Shown here: positions 1 to 10,840 of the stretch, piece by piece
How positions within the stretch are numbered: position 1 is the first letter of the stretch
Layout of the letters: every line of letters begins with the position of its first letter
NCBI RefSeq assembly: GCF_050947875.1
Contig: NC_134572.1
Location: forward strand, 155,269,105-155,333,104
Reading direction: 5' to 3'
Length of the DNA stretch: 64,000 nt
Source of the DNA: Dermacentor variabilis
Taxonomy: Eukaryota; Arthropoda; Arachnida; Ixodida; Ixodidae
The notes under the pieces: generated by a model
Seen by the model: only the letters and a program-made list of their open reading frames with translations
The model's database searches: none
What the model was told of the DNA's origin: nothing
Position numbers and translations under genes: made by a program

Positions 1-157
1 CGGGTCCTCCCGGATCCACTCCTGAGGCAACTTTCCGTCTTCGCCTGGTCCGCCTCATGCGGAGCCGTTTGGCTCATGCTGGCAGTTTTCCAGCGCCGCC
101 TCTTGGGCTAAGTCAGCTACGGATTGCCTGGAGCCATTTCTCGAAGAAACCGTCTTT

Positions 158-1081
158 TTGGGCTGGCAACCTCAGCATGGCTTTGCCTCACCTGGAATCG
201 CCGGAGCATTACAAAAGCGCCAGTCCGCAACGATCCACTTGGGGCTTGACACTTCAGCAAGGATGCCGCACTTACCACCATTGTTGCTACAGGTTAGTTA
301 CCTGGAAGCAGCACCTTGTATTAGGTCTAGTAATTACTGTTTTATTGCAGTGTTTTGTCCACCACCATTATTCGATTCATTAAATCGCTTATGCTCTTTC
401 TTGTCTAATCTGCTGCTTATGCATTTTGGCGATGTGGAAAGTAATCCAGGTCCTATGAGCAAGGCGGAAGCAGATGCCTTTGCCTCAGCCATGGAAAAAA
501 TGTGTAAACTTGAGGAGGGGCAGGCTAATTTACTTGCCGAATTGACACTAAGCAAAGAGAGGTGTGCGTCCGCTGAGAATGAAATTAAGCTCCTAAATGC
601 CAAAATTGCAGCTTTGGAAACATGCAGCATATCCGAACAGGAAACATCCGATGCTGTCATAACTTCAACTAACTTGCGCAGTGTTACTGAGCAGCTTTAT
701 AACATTTTACCTAGGTGTTATAGTGCTGGAAATCGGATGCGACGCTCTAACCTTCTGTTTTGTGGAATTGATGACGCCCCTAACGAAGATTGGGCTGCAT
801 CCGAACAAAGAATAATAAAGTTCTACTCAGAGAAGCTTCAAATTACTGCAACAAATAACCAATTTGAACGCGTTCATAGAATAGGCAGGCACAGTGACAA
901 TAAACGCAGGCCAATTATAGCAAAATTAACCTTTTTCAAGGACAAAGAAAACATTCTGATGTTAGCATGTAAACTCAAAGATCGTCATTCGCTTTCAATG
1001 AAGACTTTTCCCCAGCTACACGGCAGGCGAGATGACCGCTCCTTGCATTCAAGAAGACACAGAAAAAACAATTCAAACTAA
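158..1081 (+). CDS. LINE-A ORF1 protein with N-terminal leader and 2A-like peptide
   Basis: A 307-codon frame is fully open, unlike the rest of the element. Residues 1-98 form a leader with hydrophobic stretches (about 57-68 and 79-89). Residues 91-99 are the 2A-like motif GDVESNPGP, after which a Met starts an acidic, E/K-rich segment (about 100-165, probably coiled coil). Residues about 195-290 resemble the nucleic-acid-binding half of LINE ORF1 proteins, with RSNLLFCGI (196-204) and ERVHRIG (237-243). 2A peptides make the ribosome skip the Gly-Pro bond, so two products are expected: a 98-residue leader and an ORF1p beginning with Pro. The ORF1 product would bind LINE RNA in the RNP. The start at 158 is the first Met of this frame and is not proven. 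Confidence 0.75.
   Translation: MGWQPQHGFASPGIAGALQKRQSATIHLGLDTSARMPHLPPLLLQVSYLEAAPCIRSSNYCFIAVFCPPPLFDSLNRLCSFLSNLLLMHFGDVESNPGPMSKAEADAFASAMEKMCKLEEGQANLLAELTLSKERCASAENEIKLLNAKIAALETCSISEQETSDAVITSTNLRSVTEQLYNILPRCYSAGNRMRRSNLLFCGIDDAPNEDWAASEQRIIKFYSEKLQITATNNQFERVHRIGRHSDNKRRPIIAKLTFFKDKENILMLACKLKDRHSLSMKTFPQLHGRRDDRSLHSRRHRKNNSN
428..454 (+). other. 2A-like ribosome-skipping motif
   Basis: The codons spell GDVESNPGP, a perfect match to the D-[VI]-E-x-N-P-G-P consensus, in frame with ORF1 and followed at once by ATG. The upstream context LLLMHF is hydrophobic, as in functional 2As. Such motifs are known near the N-terminus of ORF1 in several APE-type non-LTR retrotransposons. Activity here is inferred from the consensus. 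Confidence 0.88.
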
Positions 1082-1180
1082 CAGTTGACAGGCTGCCCAT
1101 AGACAATAAGACATACATATTTGATGTCGCTACTAACTCTGTTATTCCTTTATCTAGATAGCTCAGGGGCAGCACGTGTC

Positions 1181-4153
1181 CAAAACACCATAATCAGTCT
1201 AACTCCTATCATGCCTTCCTACTGTATCATTATCTTTCACTAACATTCCAAGCCTTGTGTGTAAATGCGACCAGCTTTCTTCCATCCTTGAAGATAGCAA
1301 ATCTGACATACTAGCATTACCTGAAACTTGGTTGTGTCGGGATATATCTTATAAAGAAATATTTTAATGTGTTCACAACTACATTCACAGATATGACCAA
1401 AAAGATGAAATAGGCGGCGGCGGCGTCCTTCTATGAAAAAGAAAAACACTTCCATCCTATGTAATTACCTCATACTCTAACCTTTTAAATTATTTGGCCT
1501 GCATGCATGTTCTCATCGTTGCAAGTACTTATGGGTGTATGTTACCGACCTTCAAATTCTACTAATTCATTTATTAGTGACTTGCGCAGCAACATAAAAT
1601 CAGTGACGAAGCTTGACCCGTTTGATGCCATCTATCTACTAAGAGACTTCAATTTTCCTTTGATCGACGGCGTAACTTATCTTCATCCTGTAATACTTCG
1701 ACCGAACTCATCCATTTAACCTTCGATTTTAACATGTTTCAGGTTGTTATGCAGCCTACATGGGGTAATAATATCTTAGATGTAATCCTCACAACAGCAG
1801 CTGAGACTGTTCATCACATTGTGTCGATAAATGGTCTTAGCGATCATTCCTTACTGCAAGTAACTCTCAACGTACCCTCATCTTTTACAGGTTTCGCTAC
1901 TAAAAAATTACGCGATTATAACAAAGCCAATTACAACGTTATAAATTCGGAATTAGATATATTCTTTTCGCACATGCTCTTACCTTCATTTCACTGTCGA
2001 TCGGTGGAGAAGAATTGGATACTCTTCATGAATAAGATTTCTGCCTTGGTTAACCAGTATGTCCCTCTCGTTAAGATAACCATTGATAAATCTAACCCAT
2101 GGTTCACCAGATCCCTACGCTGACTGAGAAACAGGAAGAAGCGCCATTACAAAAGTGCAAAGCGCTTGCGCACGCAACCAGCTTGGGACACATACAAGGA
2201 AAGCTTGAAAGTTTACTGTTCAGCCCTGTCTTCAGCTAAAGATAAATACTTCACTCATGACCTACCATCTCTTTTAAAATCTAATCCCAGAAAGTTCTGG
2301 CACATTATAAGCCCAGATCAGGACCACACTAACATTTCTTTCCGCAACAATAACACTCCCATTCCAGATAATCAATGTACCTCCACTTTAAATACTTGTT
2401 TTTCTTCGGTATTCACCACAGAAGGCTGATCTGCCTGATGCATTGGAGCTGAAGTACGAATACATATCACCAATAGAAATAACAATTGAAGGTGCCGCAT
2501 GCCTGATAAATAACCTGAATAAAGGGAAAATGAGACATCCACCCGTTCGTAGAAATTGGTACAAAAGAAACCCAACGGGTTCCTCGAAAGAAAAGCCTGA
2601 AAGTTGAAAAATCCACCCTGGTCCGGGACTCGAACCCGGGACCACCGCCTTTCCGTGGCAGCCGCTCTACCATCTGAGCTAACCAGCTAACCTCAAGCTA
2701 ATCACATTCTGTAGCATTGACGACATTAATTCTAAAATTCTGAAAAACACCACTGTCATCGCATCTAGTAAAATTCTGTCTCATATCTTCAGGCAGTCTT
2801 TAGAGACTGGACGGCAGCCTTCAGATTGGAAGATAGCAAAGGTCATACCCATATTTAAGTCATGTAATAAACGCACCGGAAAACTACCGTCCAATATCAT
2901 TAACATCTATATGCTGTAAAATGCTAGAACATGTAATTGCATCAAACGTCTACAGTCACCTGGAAGCAAACAAATTTTTCTTTTCTAACCAACACGCATT
3001 TTGGAGGAACTTGTGAACAGCAATTACTAGAATTAGCAACTGATTTGCATGCTAACATGGAAGAGAATCTCCAAACTGATTGTGCTTTTCTAGACTTCTC
3101 AAAAGCGTATGATCTCGTAGCACACTGCCATTTGATTTTGAAATTATCTGCTCTAAAATTAGATTCTCTTACATTAACATGCATTCACAATTTCCTTTCC
3201 AGTCGTCAGCAATTCACAGTAGTTAATAATTTTTCCTCTCCTCTCTCGCATGTTACATCAGGTTTACCACAAGGCAGCGTTCTTGGGCCATTACTATTTC
3301 TAATGTACATTAATGACTTACCCAGTAACATTTCCTCACATGTGCGCATTTTTGCAGACGACTGCATTCTTTATCGTTCCATCAAATGTGCCGATGATCA
3401 TGCAATCCTCCAAAAAGATCTTGAACTTATTTCTCTTTGGTGTAAGACTTGGCTAATGAAGCTTAACGCTTCTAAATGTAAAATTATCTATTTTAGCCGC
3501 AAACATACTAATATGTTTCCTTATCACATAAATAACATCACTACTTTGCATGATACTCAATATAAATATCTTGGTGTTTACCTAACTTCGACTCTTTTGT
3601 GGTCAACGCACATTACATACATATGTGCTAATGCTTCAAGAACATTAGGGTACATCAGACGCAAGTTGCATAATTCTACTAAAGACATTCGTAAACTAGC
3701 TTACCTAACATTTGTTCGACCTCGGCTTGAATACGCTGCATCCGTCGGGTCTCCCCATCAGAAATACTTGATCGAAAAACTCAAATCTATCCAGAATAGG
3801 GCTGCGCTTTTTATTTCATGTTATGACTATAACAAAAGCATAACACAAATTAAACTCGACCTCTCACTATAGCCCTTACATGATCGTCATGATATAGACC
3901 TGCTATCATTATTTCATAAATATCTCCCTAATAGAGCACCATCAGTCCTGCCTCTTGAAACTCATTACAGGTCACACAGGCTGTACAATCAGTTCAATTT
4001 CATGCGCGTTTACGGAAATTAATTTAACTACTCTGCTCTTCCAAGAGCCATTCGCCTTTGGAACAATCTTCCTAATGGCATCGCTTATGAGAGTGACCAG
4101 CAAAAATTCCGGCATCTTCTAGCAACACATTTTTTCAAACTCTACATAACCTA
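1181..4153 (+). pseudogene. LINE-A ORF2: APE endonuclease and reverse transcriptase, broken
   Basis: The endonuclease lies at about 1260-2120: pieces ALPETWL, GVCYRPSN, DFNFPLIDG (the usual Gly-Asp-Phe-Asn is Arg-Asp-Phe-Asn here) and LSDHSLLQVTL can be seen in shifting frames. The reverse transcriptase follows (about 2125-3870) with FLDFSKAYD, GLPQGSVLGPLLF and the intact catalytic box FADD (RIFADDCILYR). The C-terminal part continues past a stop near 3870 to LYIT-stop at 4153. Several stops, frameshifts and the SINE at 2521-2686 kill the frame. It would nick target DNA and reverse transcribe LINE RNA. The longest open part is 2937-3872. Confidence 0.85.
2521..2686 (-). mobile_element. tRNA-derived SINE inserted in LINE-A ORF2
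   Basis: On the minus strand a tRNA-like head has an A-box-like TTAGCTCAGATGG, a 5-bp anticodon stem CTGCC/GGCGG and a perfect B box GGTTCGAGTCC (2626-2636). A non-tRNA body follows (AAAGCCTGAAAG, then AACCCGTTGGG read on + as its complement). LINE-A coding sequence breaks off at 2520 and resumes at about 2687, with TAACCTgAA before and TAACCTcAA after as a likely target-site duplication. It is too altered to be a functional tRNA gene. Pol III transcription through the internal A/B boxes is expected for such SINEs. Confidence 0.8.
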
Positions 4154-4431
4154 ACGTGTTATTTTTTCTTGAGTGTCGTTATTATTGTGCTGCTACCCCT
4201 TAAATACTGTTATTATAGCCAAATATTGTCCCGCTCACTCTGTAGTTCTATTAGTTATATTTTACTTTGTGAAAATTTCTTTTTCACTGACCTCTCGCAT
4301 TCAAAAGCATTCGGTTTGTCTTTTGTACAATTTTTAACACCACATTACAGCATGTTAGCGCATTTCTTACACTGTATTTTTGTATATGTATTCACAGATG
4401 TATTCTACTTATAATATTTGAGTGTACTCTT

Positions 4432-4445
4432 CCCCCCCCCCCCCC
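4432..4445 (+). repeat. poly-C run in LINE-A 3' UTR
   Basis: Fourteen consecutive C, just upstream of the 3'-terminal hairpin of LINE-A. The equivalent position in LINE-B holds the G6/C6 hairpin at 12476-12510, so this site appears prone to C-tract growth. Confidence 0.9.
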
Positions 4446-4506
4446 GTTACACAATGCCTCTAGGGGCCTGTAACCTATTTTTAAATAAATAAAAATAAGT
4501 AAATAA

Positions 4507-6147
4507 TCATGCTTCGGGACTAACGTTCGGATGGAGGTTGACCTAGTATATATCACGAAAACACTATGCGCCGAATAAGAAAATGAAGGTGTTCTTTTTC
4601 TTTCTCTAACATGTGCCGATTCTCGCCGGCAAGCTGTTTTGGAGACACCGCGCATCATGCGCTGTATTACTTCAGGAAATAATGTTGCTGTTGCAAAGAG
4701 TAGCTGTTCGTTTTCAGCGCTCTCAAGTCGGCGAGGTGCCCTTGCCCAGGCACCACTCGACACCTAAGAGTGCACATATTCTTTCAACACACTGTCTGCG
4801 TCTGGTTGATTCTGGCATATTCACGGCCACTGTCATCAGGCTGTTTTATCCGTGTTGATGGCGCTTCTGGTCGAGTTGTTTTCCAGTTCCTTATTTTGTA
4901 AAGTCAGTCTAGGGTACCAGATAAACAATGCTTACAAAATCATGCCGTGAAAATTTTCCGGGCACGAAGGCTAGCAAATCGTGTTTCCTGGGAGCTTCGC
5001 AGTTACCAGGCTTGAGGTGCATGCTGGTGTGGCACACCGCATGGCATGCGGAGACAGCTGATTGTTGTGAGCTGAGTAATACCTTCATAGAGTTGAACGC
5101 TGCACATACAAGAATAACACATTGCACGTACATTACGTATCGACAATGTTCACACTTGACTCGTCTTCTGACTTTGATCGCGGGCAGAGCTGTGATGTGT
5201 CCAGACCTGTCGGCATTCGATAGTGCGGCTATTTCTAAGCTAAAAGGCTTAGCGACGACACGCTAAGCGTTACCCAATCCCAAAAACTTGACATCTCTCA
5301 GGAAAATGTGAAACTTGCCACTCGTCGACAGCACACTTGCTGTGGATTAGCGGTGGTGTTGGTGACGAATCTGAAATTTCTTCAGCGTTTAGTGCAATAC
5401 GAGAGTGGTGAGTTGATGTTAAACATTACCTTGCGTGCACCACTGCTGTTTGTATGCTTAGTACACAGAGAACACAGGGAGATGCCGTTCTGCGCCATAT
5501 TTCATAACCATTGAGAGGGTTGAGCATTGTCATTACCTCACACGGCACATTGCATCAGGGCAGAAGTACTAAACTTGGATTATGCGCCACTCCATAGTGG
5601 CGGACTCCGGATTAATTTTGACACCGTGATGTTCTTTAACCTGTCCCAAAATCGAAGTGCACATGCGTTTTCTATGTCGCCCCCGTCAAAATGTGCCTGC
5701 TGCACACAGGATCAAATCTGCAGCCTCTAGCAAAGCCACCGCGGCAGGCACAGAAGTATTGATTTGACAGTCGATCACATTCGTAATTTCGCCTGGACCC
5801 TGTAATGTGCTTTAATGAGTGCGGTTCTGCTTCTGCACGCCCTGCGTAATTTGTCCGCTTGACATATGTGCTTGGTGTTTATTCTTCAGAAATAGCAGGA
5901 ACGTACTGTACCGTACCTTGGACCTCAAGCTTATCCAGTTTCCCCACAACCACTGTTGTATAGTATAGGCCTTCCTTGCCTTCTCACGTCACCTCCCCCC
6001 TTGTATGGGAACTGCCTCTTCTCCTCCCTCCTTTCTACAGTTCTATCTATGTCCCCTTTGGACTTGCAGATTAGTAGAAAGGGAAGCGCTGCAGTTCCCA
6101 TGATATTTTTGAGGGGGGGGGTCCCGGATAATTGCAGCTATCAAGAG
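4507..6147. other. unclassified intergenic DNA
   Basis: Nothing recognisable. Only short open frames of about 60-126 codons occur on either strand, with no domain signature. A G-run lies at about 6113-6121. Probably decayed repeats or plain intergenic DNA. Confidence 0.5.
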
Positions 6148-6307
6148 CAGGGCCTGATTAAGAAAAATGAGGGCCCTGGGCTAATGGGCATGCAGGCCCT
6201 CTTTCCCTATACTGACCCCGCACCCTGTTGCCTGCTACACTACAAGAAATCTGCCATGTTTCATTTTAATTCCAACATATTAAAAAGAACGAGGTGCGAT
6301 CAACGGG

Positions 6308-6330
6308 ATTATTATTATTGTTATTATTAT
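6308..6330 (+). repeat. (ATT)n microsatellite
   Basis: ATT repeated with one GTT interruption, inside the hAT remnant. Confidence 0.85.
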
Positions 6331-6992
6331 AAATAATACAACAAAACTTACTTGAAACGCGTGCTGTTGTAAACACCAAACATATGTTCACTTTGTTATT
6401 AATCTGCATTCTGTTTTCAGCAAAAGCTAGGCTTTAAGGAAAAGTTTAGTGTACTAAAGACGAACAAGAATGTAGGAAAGACAACACAGCTCAGATGTCG
6501 ATCCTTCTGAAGCTAGGCTTTGTTTGCATCACTAAGTTTCATCCTGTGAGGAGAATGCATAGTTGTATACAAAACATTCTTTGTTAAAATTCAAGCATCA
6601 GACTGCAGGAATTGTTATACACGTTACTCTATAAATATGCAATAGATATATACAATACTTAAGGCAATACAAAAACCATAAAAATGCCCTAGAATACACA
6701 TGAAAATTACCAACTGTAACTACAAAACATTATTTGAAGATATTTTCATTAAAAGTAAGACAAGCAAGGACAACACCAAATAAACGTGGCACTACCAAAA
6801 ACAACAAAAATACAGTTCTTTATAAGCACGCTAAATATCAAGAACAAACAAGAGACGAACAACGAAGATTTGCATATCTTGAATTACACTGCTCAAAGTT
6901 TCATTGGCAACGTGTAGGCTGGGAGGCGACACAAGGAACTTGTTGGAACTATTCATGTATAGTGGAAACAGTCCTCTTTTAAAATGGCATCT

Positions 6993-7601
6993 TTCGTGCC
7001 TTCACTTTGGAAAATCAGATATAGTCTGTTCGAAGGATAGATCGCGGAGGAGGTTGCTTTCAATGGACATGATAGGAAGTGAGTTCACCTTCCCAAGGAG
7101 GCTTGAACGAAGGCGATTTTTTTGTCAGCGAGACAACTTGGAAAACGATCGTTCGGTCTCACGGTTTGCCACGGGTATGCTTAAGTACATTTGCAAAGCA
7201 ATAGAAAGGCAGACACTCCGAAAGCTGTCAGTAATAACGTCGGGCCACTTAGCAGGGTCACTTCGGATAATCTCGAAACGTACCTCTAGCTGCGGGGGTG
7301 TCCGTACTTCTCTGTTGCCGCAACGAGAAGCCGTCTCATTCATCCTCTCGAGGCACACTTTGTGGGTGGGAACATGATTATTTGAAGCCAAACTAACAGG
7401 AAGCAAGTGAGTCACTTCTTGGAGTGTTATTTCCTGGTGCTCCTCAGAAGAAGGAGGCTCATTGGGGAGGTTTGGCACCTGTTGATCAGCAGTAGTAGAA
7501 ATCTGGCGTGGCGGACCGGACACCTGAAGCTCTGTGGCAGGGGCCCGGCCGAGTAGCATAGACGTTGCTGACTCAGGAACAGGACAGGGATCGGTTAGCA
7601 T
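6993..7601 (-). pseudogene. hAT transposase remnant: TTF-like N-terminal segment joined to dimerisation domain
   Basis: An open frame of 158 codons (7601 down to 7125) contains SDPAKWPDVITDSFR, which looks like the start of the TTF zinc-finger region of ZMYM-type hAT proteins. It is followed almost directly by SIPVANRETERSFSKLSR, the core of the hAT C-terminal dimerisation domain. The match continues past an in-frame TGA to NRLRSSLLGKVNSLPIMSIE and a terminal LSFEQTISDFPK. The several hundred residues with the RNase-H-like catalytic core that normally separate these parts are missing. So this is a deletion derivative that could not transpose by itself. The N-terminal part before about residue 90 is not recognised. 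Confidence 0.65.
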
Positions 7602-7764
7602 CGGTTCAGAAATATGGTCGACCGAGGTTGGCCCGTTTTCATAGGATCCAGAAAACCAAGATGAGTAAAACCTAGCTTCTTGCCAGGAAACCGTGGTGAT
7701 GGAGTTGGCAAGTCCTCCACAGAAGCGCAGTCGGTACTATTGGGAGTTTGACTCGGACTCTGGG

Positions 7765-8546
7765 TAGATAGCATGTCTGGGTAGACATTGATAGCATGCC
7801 TTCAATCGTTTTGTTGAGGCGCTCTGTTAACCTATTGGTTTCTGGATGATAGGCGGTCGAATTTCGATGGGCCGTTCCAATTAGTAGTAAGATGTTATCT
7901 AAATGTGCAGCCGTAAATTCGGTTCCTAGGTGTTTTATTACAACGGTTGGTGCGCACTGTCGCAACACCACATGCTCAATGTAAAAGCACGCTACCTCGG
8001 CTGCTGTGCTGCTCTGGATGGCCTTTGTTTCAGCGTAACGTGTGAGATAGTCGGTTGCGATGGTAACAAAGCAATTACCTGCAGTAGAAGTAGGAAGTGG
8101 GTCTAAAATATCCATTGCGATTTGAACAAATGGTCTTCGAGGGACCTGGACGGGTTGGAGGAGGCCGGCTGGTGTTGTCGGAGGCGATTTGCGCCTCTGG
8201 CGGTTGAGACAAGTGCGAACGTCATGTTTCACGGTGGTGGTGAGTCTCGGCCCGTAGTACCTTTGCTGCACTCTGGATAAAGTTCGCGTGTAGCGTAAGT
8301 GACCAGAAGTCACCTCGTTTTGGCAAGCTTGAAGTACTTCCGTACGATGAGCTGCAGGAATGACAAGCAAATAGGGGGACCCAGCCGAATAAAAGTTTTT
8401 TTTGTAAAGGACCTTGGCCCGTATAGAAAAGGACAACAGTCCTCGTGCGAAAACTCTAGGTGGTTTCGCATATCTTCCAAGTAATTGATTAGTTCAAGCA
8501 ACTCAGGGTCGTCCCGTTGTTGTTGCGCGATGGCGGATGTGTCCAT
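7765..8546 (-). pseudogene. Gypsy integrase
   Basis: Pieces of the zinc-binding H2C2 domain are visible (SGHLRYTRTLSRVQQRYYGP, then CLNRQRRK, where the second Cys of the usual C-x2-C is Arg), followed by the catalytic core. The first Asp sits in QIAMDIL. The second, normally in VISDRGTEF, is lost: the sequence reads VIKHLGTEF. The Glu is present in HPETNRLTERLNKTIEGML. After about 7765 the similarity ends and sequence probably of hAT origin takes over, so the C-terminal chromatin/DNA-binding part is missing. The copy is catalytically dead and truncated. Confidence 0.8.
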
Positions 8547-9254
8547 AATACAAAGAAATGCTGAGCCTTCTTCTTCGGGCGGAGCAGGTGACTATATCGT
8601 CAGCATCCGTATGTCGTTTCCCCGACTTGTACGAGACAGACATGTCAAACTCTCTCAGCCTTAGGCTCCAACGCGCCAGTCGTCCAGAAGGATCTTTAGG
8701 GTTTGTCAACCAACATAGTGAATGGTGGTCGCTGAGAACTGTGAACTGGCGGCCATACAAATATGGGCAAATTTCATAACCGCCCCTACCGCGGCGAGGC
8801 ATTCTTTCTCAGTTGTGGAGTAATTAGCCGCTGTACGTGATAGTGTTCTACTTGCATAGGCAAGTACTCTTTCTGTGTACTCTTGCCGCTGCACAAGAAC
8901 AGCTCCCAAGCCAACATTGCTAGCATCAGTGTGGAGCAGTGTAGGAGCGGTCTCATCAAAGGGAGCAAGCACTGGGGGTGTCTGGAGACGTTGCCGCAAG
9001 TCGTTGAATGCATCTTGCTCTTCGTCGCCCCATATAAAAGCAACGTTGTCTCTCGTCAAGCAAGTTAACGGCGACGCAATGCGCGCAAAGTCGGCAATAA
9101 ACCGCTGGTAATAGGCATAGAGGCCGAGGAAGCGCCTGACAGCCTTTTTATCGAATTTTACGGGAAACTGCGACGGCTGCAATTTTTTCAGAATCCGGCT
9201 GGACACCTGCGTGGCTGACGACGCGACCGAGAAAATGCAGTTCTGCAAAGCCAA
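8503..9254 (-). pseudogene. Gypsy RT thumb/connection and RNase H
   Basis: The frame 9254-8706 shows FLGLYAYYQRFIADFARIASPL, FIWGDEEQDAFNDLR and the RNase H start LLHTDASNVGLGAVL, then [11 protein letters not shown] frameshift near 8780 moves the rest into 8802-8503 with [13 protein letters not shown] and [11 protein letters not shown]. RNase H would degrade the RNA of the RNA-DNA hybrid. The usual ending HADALSR has become HTDADD. Confidence 0.8.
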
Positions 9255-9272
9255 AGTGGCGCTTCTGCGGCT

Positions 9273-10490
9273 TCAGTGTGAGGCCGGCGGACCTATGGAC
9301 TGCAGAACCGCTTCAAGCCGTTCGAGGTGTTCTTTAAACGTCGCGGAGAACATGATGACGTCTCCGAGATACACTAAGCAGGTTTTCCACTTCTGACCCG
9401 AAAGTACAGTATCCATGAGGCCTTGGAACGTAGCTGGGGCAGAACACAAGCCGAAAGGCAAGACTTTAATTTCGTATAGGCCATCTGGCGTCACGAAAGC
9501 AGTTTTTTAGTGGTCTCTCGGGTCTACTTCGATTTGCCAATATCCGCTTTTTAAGTCCATTGAAGAGGTGTAACGTGCCTGACGAAGCCTGTCGAGTGAA
9601 TCATCTATACGGGGAAGCGGGTATACATCTTTCTTTGTCACCCTATTTAGCTTTCGGTAGTCGACACAGAAACGCAAGTTGTCGTCTTCTTTCTTATCCA
9701 GAACTACAGGAGATGCCCAGGGACTCGTTGATGGTTGGTTCACGTCATCTTCAAGCATTTTTATCACGTGTTCTTGTATGGCTTCACGTTCTCTAGGAGC
9801 CACACGATTAGGATTTTGGTGAATTGGTCTTGCCATGTCCTCTGTAATTATCCGGTACTTTGTTAGAGGCGTCCGACCAACGCTGGACGTCGACGCAAAG
9901 CAGTCGTTGAAGTTGAACTTGGCCAATAGCGCCAGAAGCCGCTCTCGTTCGTGCTGCGACAAAGCAGTGCTAACGTCATGTACAGGAGCTGGGTCTTGCG
10001 TAGGCGCTTCTTCGAGTAGTGAACAGCAGCCACGAGCATCCGCAACGCCGTCAAAACAAGCCACAGCCATGCCCTTGGGAAGGTGCCGTCGCTGTGTGCT
10101 AAAATTTGTTAGCAACAGGTTTCTGCGCCCGTCGGTGACATTCACGATTCCTCGTGCGACCGAAATACCGTGAGTAAACAACAACGTGGTTATTTGATCG
10201 GCAACTCCTTCGCAACAAAACGATATGTCACATGCTACGGAAACAAGGGCACACGATCGAGCGGGGATGACTGCATCGTCTTCTGTTAGACGAAAGGAGT
10301 TGTGTTGCGGCGATAAGCAATGGACTAAACCAAAGCTCTTATAAAACGTCACCGTCCGGTCCCGGGTGTTAATTACGGCGCGATATTCTATTAGCAAGTC
10401 CATTCCAATAATCAAACCTTTGCAGCATACAGGAAGGACGATGAAAGCGGCGACGAAAGAAGAATCTCCGATGTTAACTCTACACTGTGA
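9273..10490 (-). pseudogene. Gypsy protease end and reverse transcriptase
   Basis: The frame from 10415 to 9507 is open for 302 codons. It starts within the retropepsin C-terminal signature LIIGMDLL; homologous sequence extends upstream to about 10490 (FIVLPVCCKG). Later come the RT landmarks NRVAPREREAIQEHVIKMLE, SPWASPVVLDKKE, LRFCVDYRKLN, YPLPRIDDSLDRL and MDLKSGYWQIEV. After a stop it continues at 9494-9273 with LPFGLCSAPATFQ and VYLGDVIMFS. The catalytic box should be YLDD, so the first Asp is replaced by Gly, which should abolish polymerase activity. Confidence 0.85.
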
Positions 10491-10617
10491 AAAAAATTTG
10501 CCTTACTTTACAGAAAATCTGATTGTAATTTGTGACCGAACACTCGTCCGTAAATTAAGAACGGTCATTTCCGTAGAACGGACAACTGTAAAAGAGAGAC
10601 CGTAATGCAAGATACGA

Positions 10618-10840
10618 GTGCTTCTGTATCTAGAAAACGGAAGACTCTGTATTCTGAATCTGTACTATAACCGTTAAAGTACGGTGCTTCTCGCATTTAG
10701 AAAACGGAACACACCGTATGCTGAATTTGTACTATAACCGTTAAAATACAGGTGCTTGGGCATTCAGAAAACGAAAGACTCCGTATGCTGAATGTGTACT
10801 ATATCCGTTAAAGTACAGGTGCTTCCCGTATTTCCTCTTG
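10618..10840. repeat. tandem repeat, about 67-bp unit, 3.3 copies
   Basis: Units start at 10618, 10684, 10752 and a partial one at 10819 (lengths 66, 68, 67). Each begins GTGCTT and contains AGAAAACGgAagACtCcGTATgCTGAAT and ends CCGTTAAAgTAC. Divergence between units is roughly 10-20 percent. It lies immediately upstream of the Gypsy pol remnant in that element's orientation. Confidence 0.9.

Larger units (their letters stand above)
1..4506 (+). mobile_element. LINE-A: non-LTR retrotransposon of the CR1/L2 group, 2A-bearing
   Basis: The element runs from a 5' leader through ORF1 (158-1081) and a decayed ORF2 (endonuclease, then reverse transcriptase, about 1181-4153) to a 3' tail made of AAATAAATAAA-like repeats ending near 4504. 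There is no RNase H. The same family recurs as LINE-B at 12.4-15.5 kb. Both share a 3' end with a short G/C hairpin (GGGGCC next to CTGTAA) just before the A/T-rich tail, which is the likely target-priming recognition end. The 5' boundary may lie outside the window. A tRNA-derived SINE interrupts ORF2. The clade is inferred from domain order, the FADD-type RT box and the tail; a neighbouring clade such as Rex1 is possible. Confidence 0.85.
6148..7750 (-). mobile_element. hAT-type DNA transposon, internally deleted
   Basis: The minus strand encodes the C-terminal hAT dimerisation domain (about 7000-7190). The likely terminal end at 6148 begins CAGGGCCTGATTAAG, which resembles hAT terminal repeats that start CAGGG; ATCAAGAG (6140-6147) would be the 8-bp target duplication. 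The other end cannot be fixed because it abuts the Gypsy pol remnant at about 7750. An ATT microsatellite lies inside at 6308-6330. The family assignment rests on the dimerisation domain; the ends are tentative. Confidence 0.55.
7765..10500 (-). mobile_element. Ty3/Gypsy LTR retrotransposon, pol remnant
   Basis: Read on the minus strand, the order is retropepsin C-terminus (about 10490-10310), reverse transcriptase (about 10000-9270), RT connection and RNase H (about 9254-8600) and integrase (about 8440-7765): the normal Ty3/Gypsy order PR-RT-RH-IN. No gag or LTRs were found. The 5' side stops next to a 67-bp tandem repeat, and the 3' side is replaced by the hAT remnant. Catalytic residues are lost in RT and IN, so this is a dead copy. 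Confidence 0.85.

Noticed and set aside
2600..2690. tRNA gene on the minus strand
   Set aside because: It has A and B boxes but is followed by a SINE body and flanked by broken LINE coding sequence with a duplication; tRNA geometry is imperfect.
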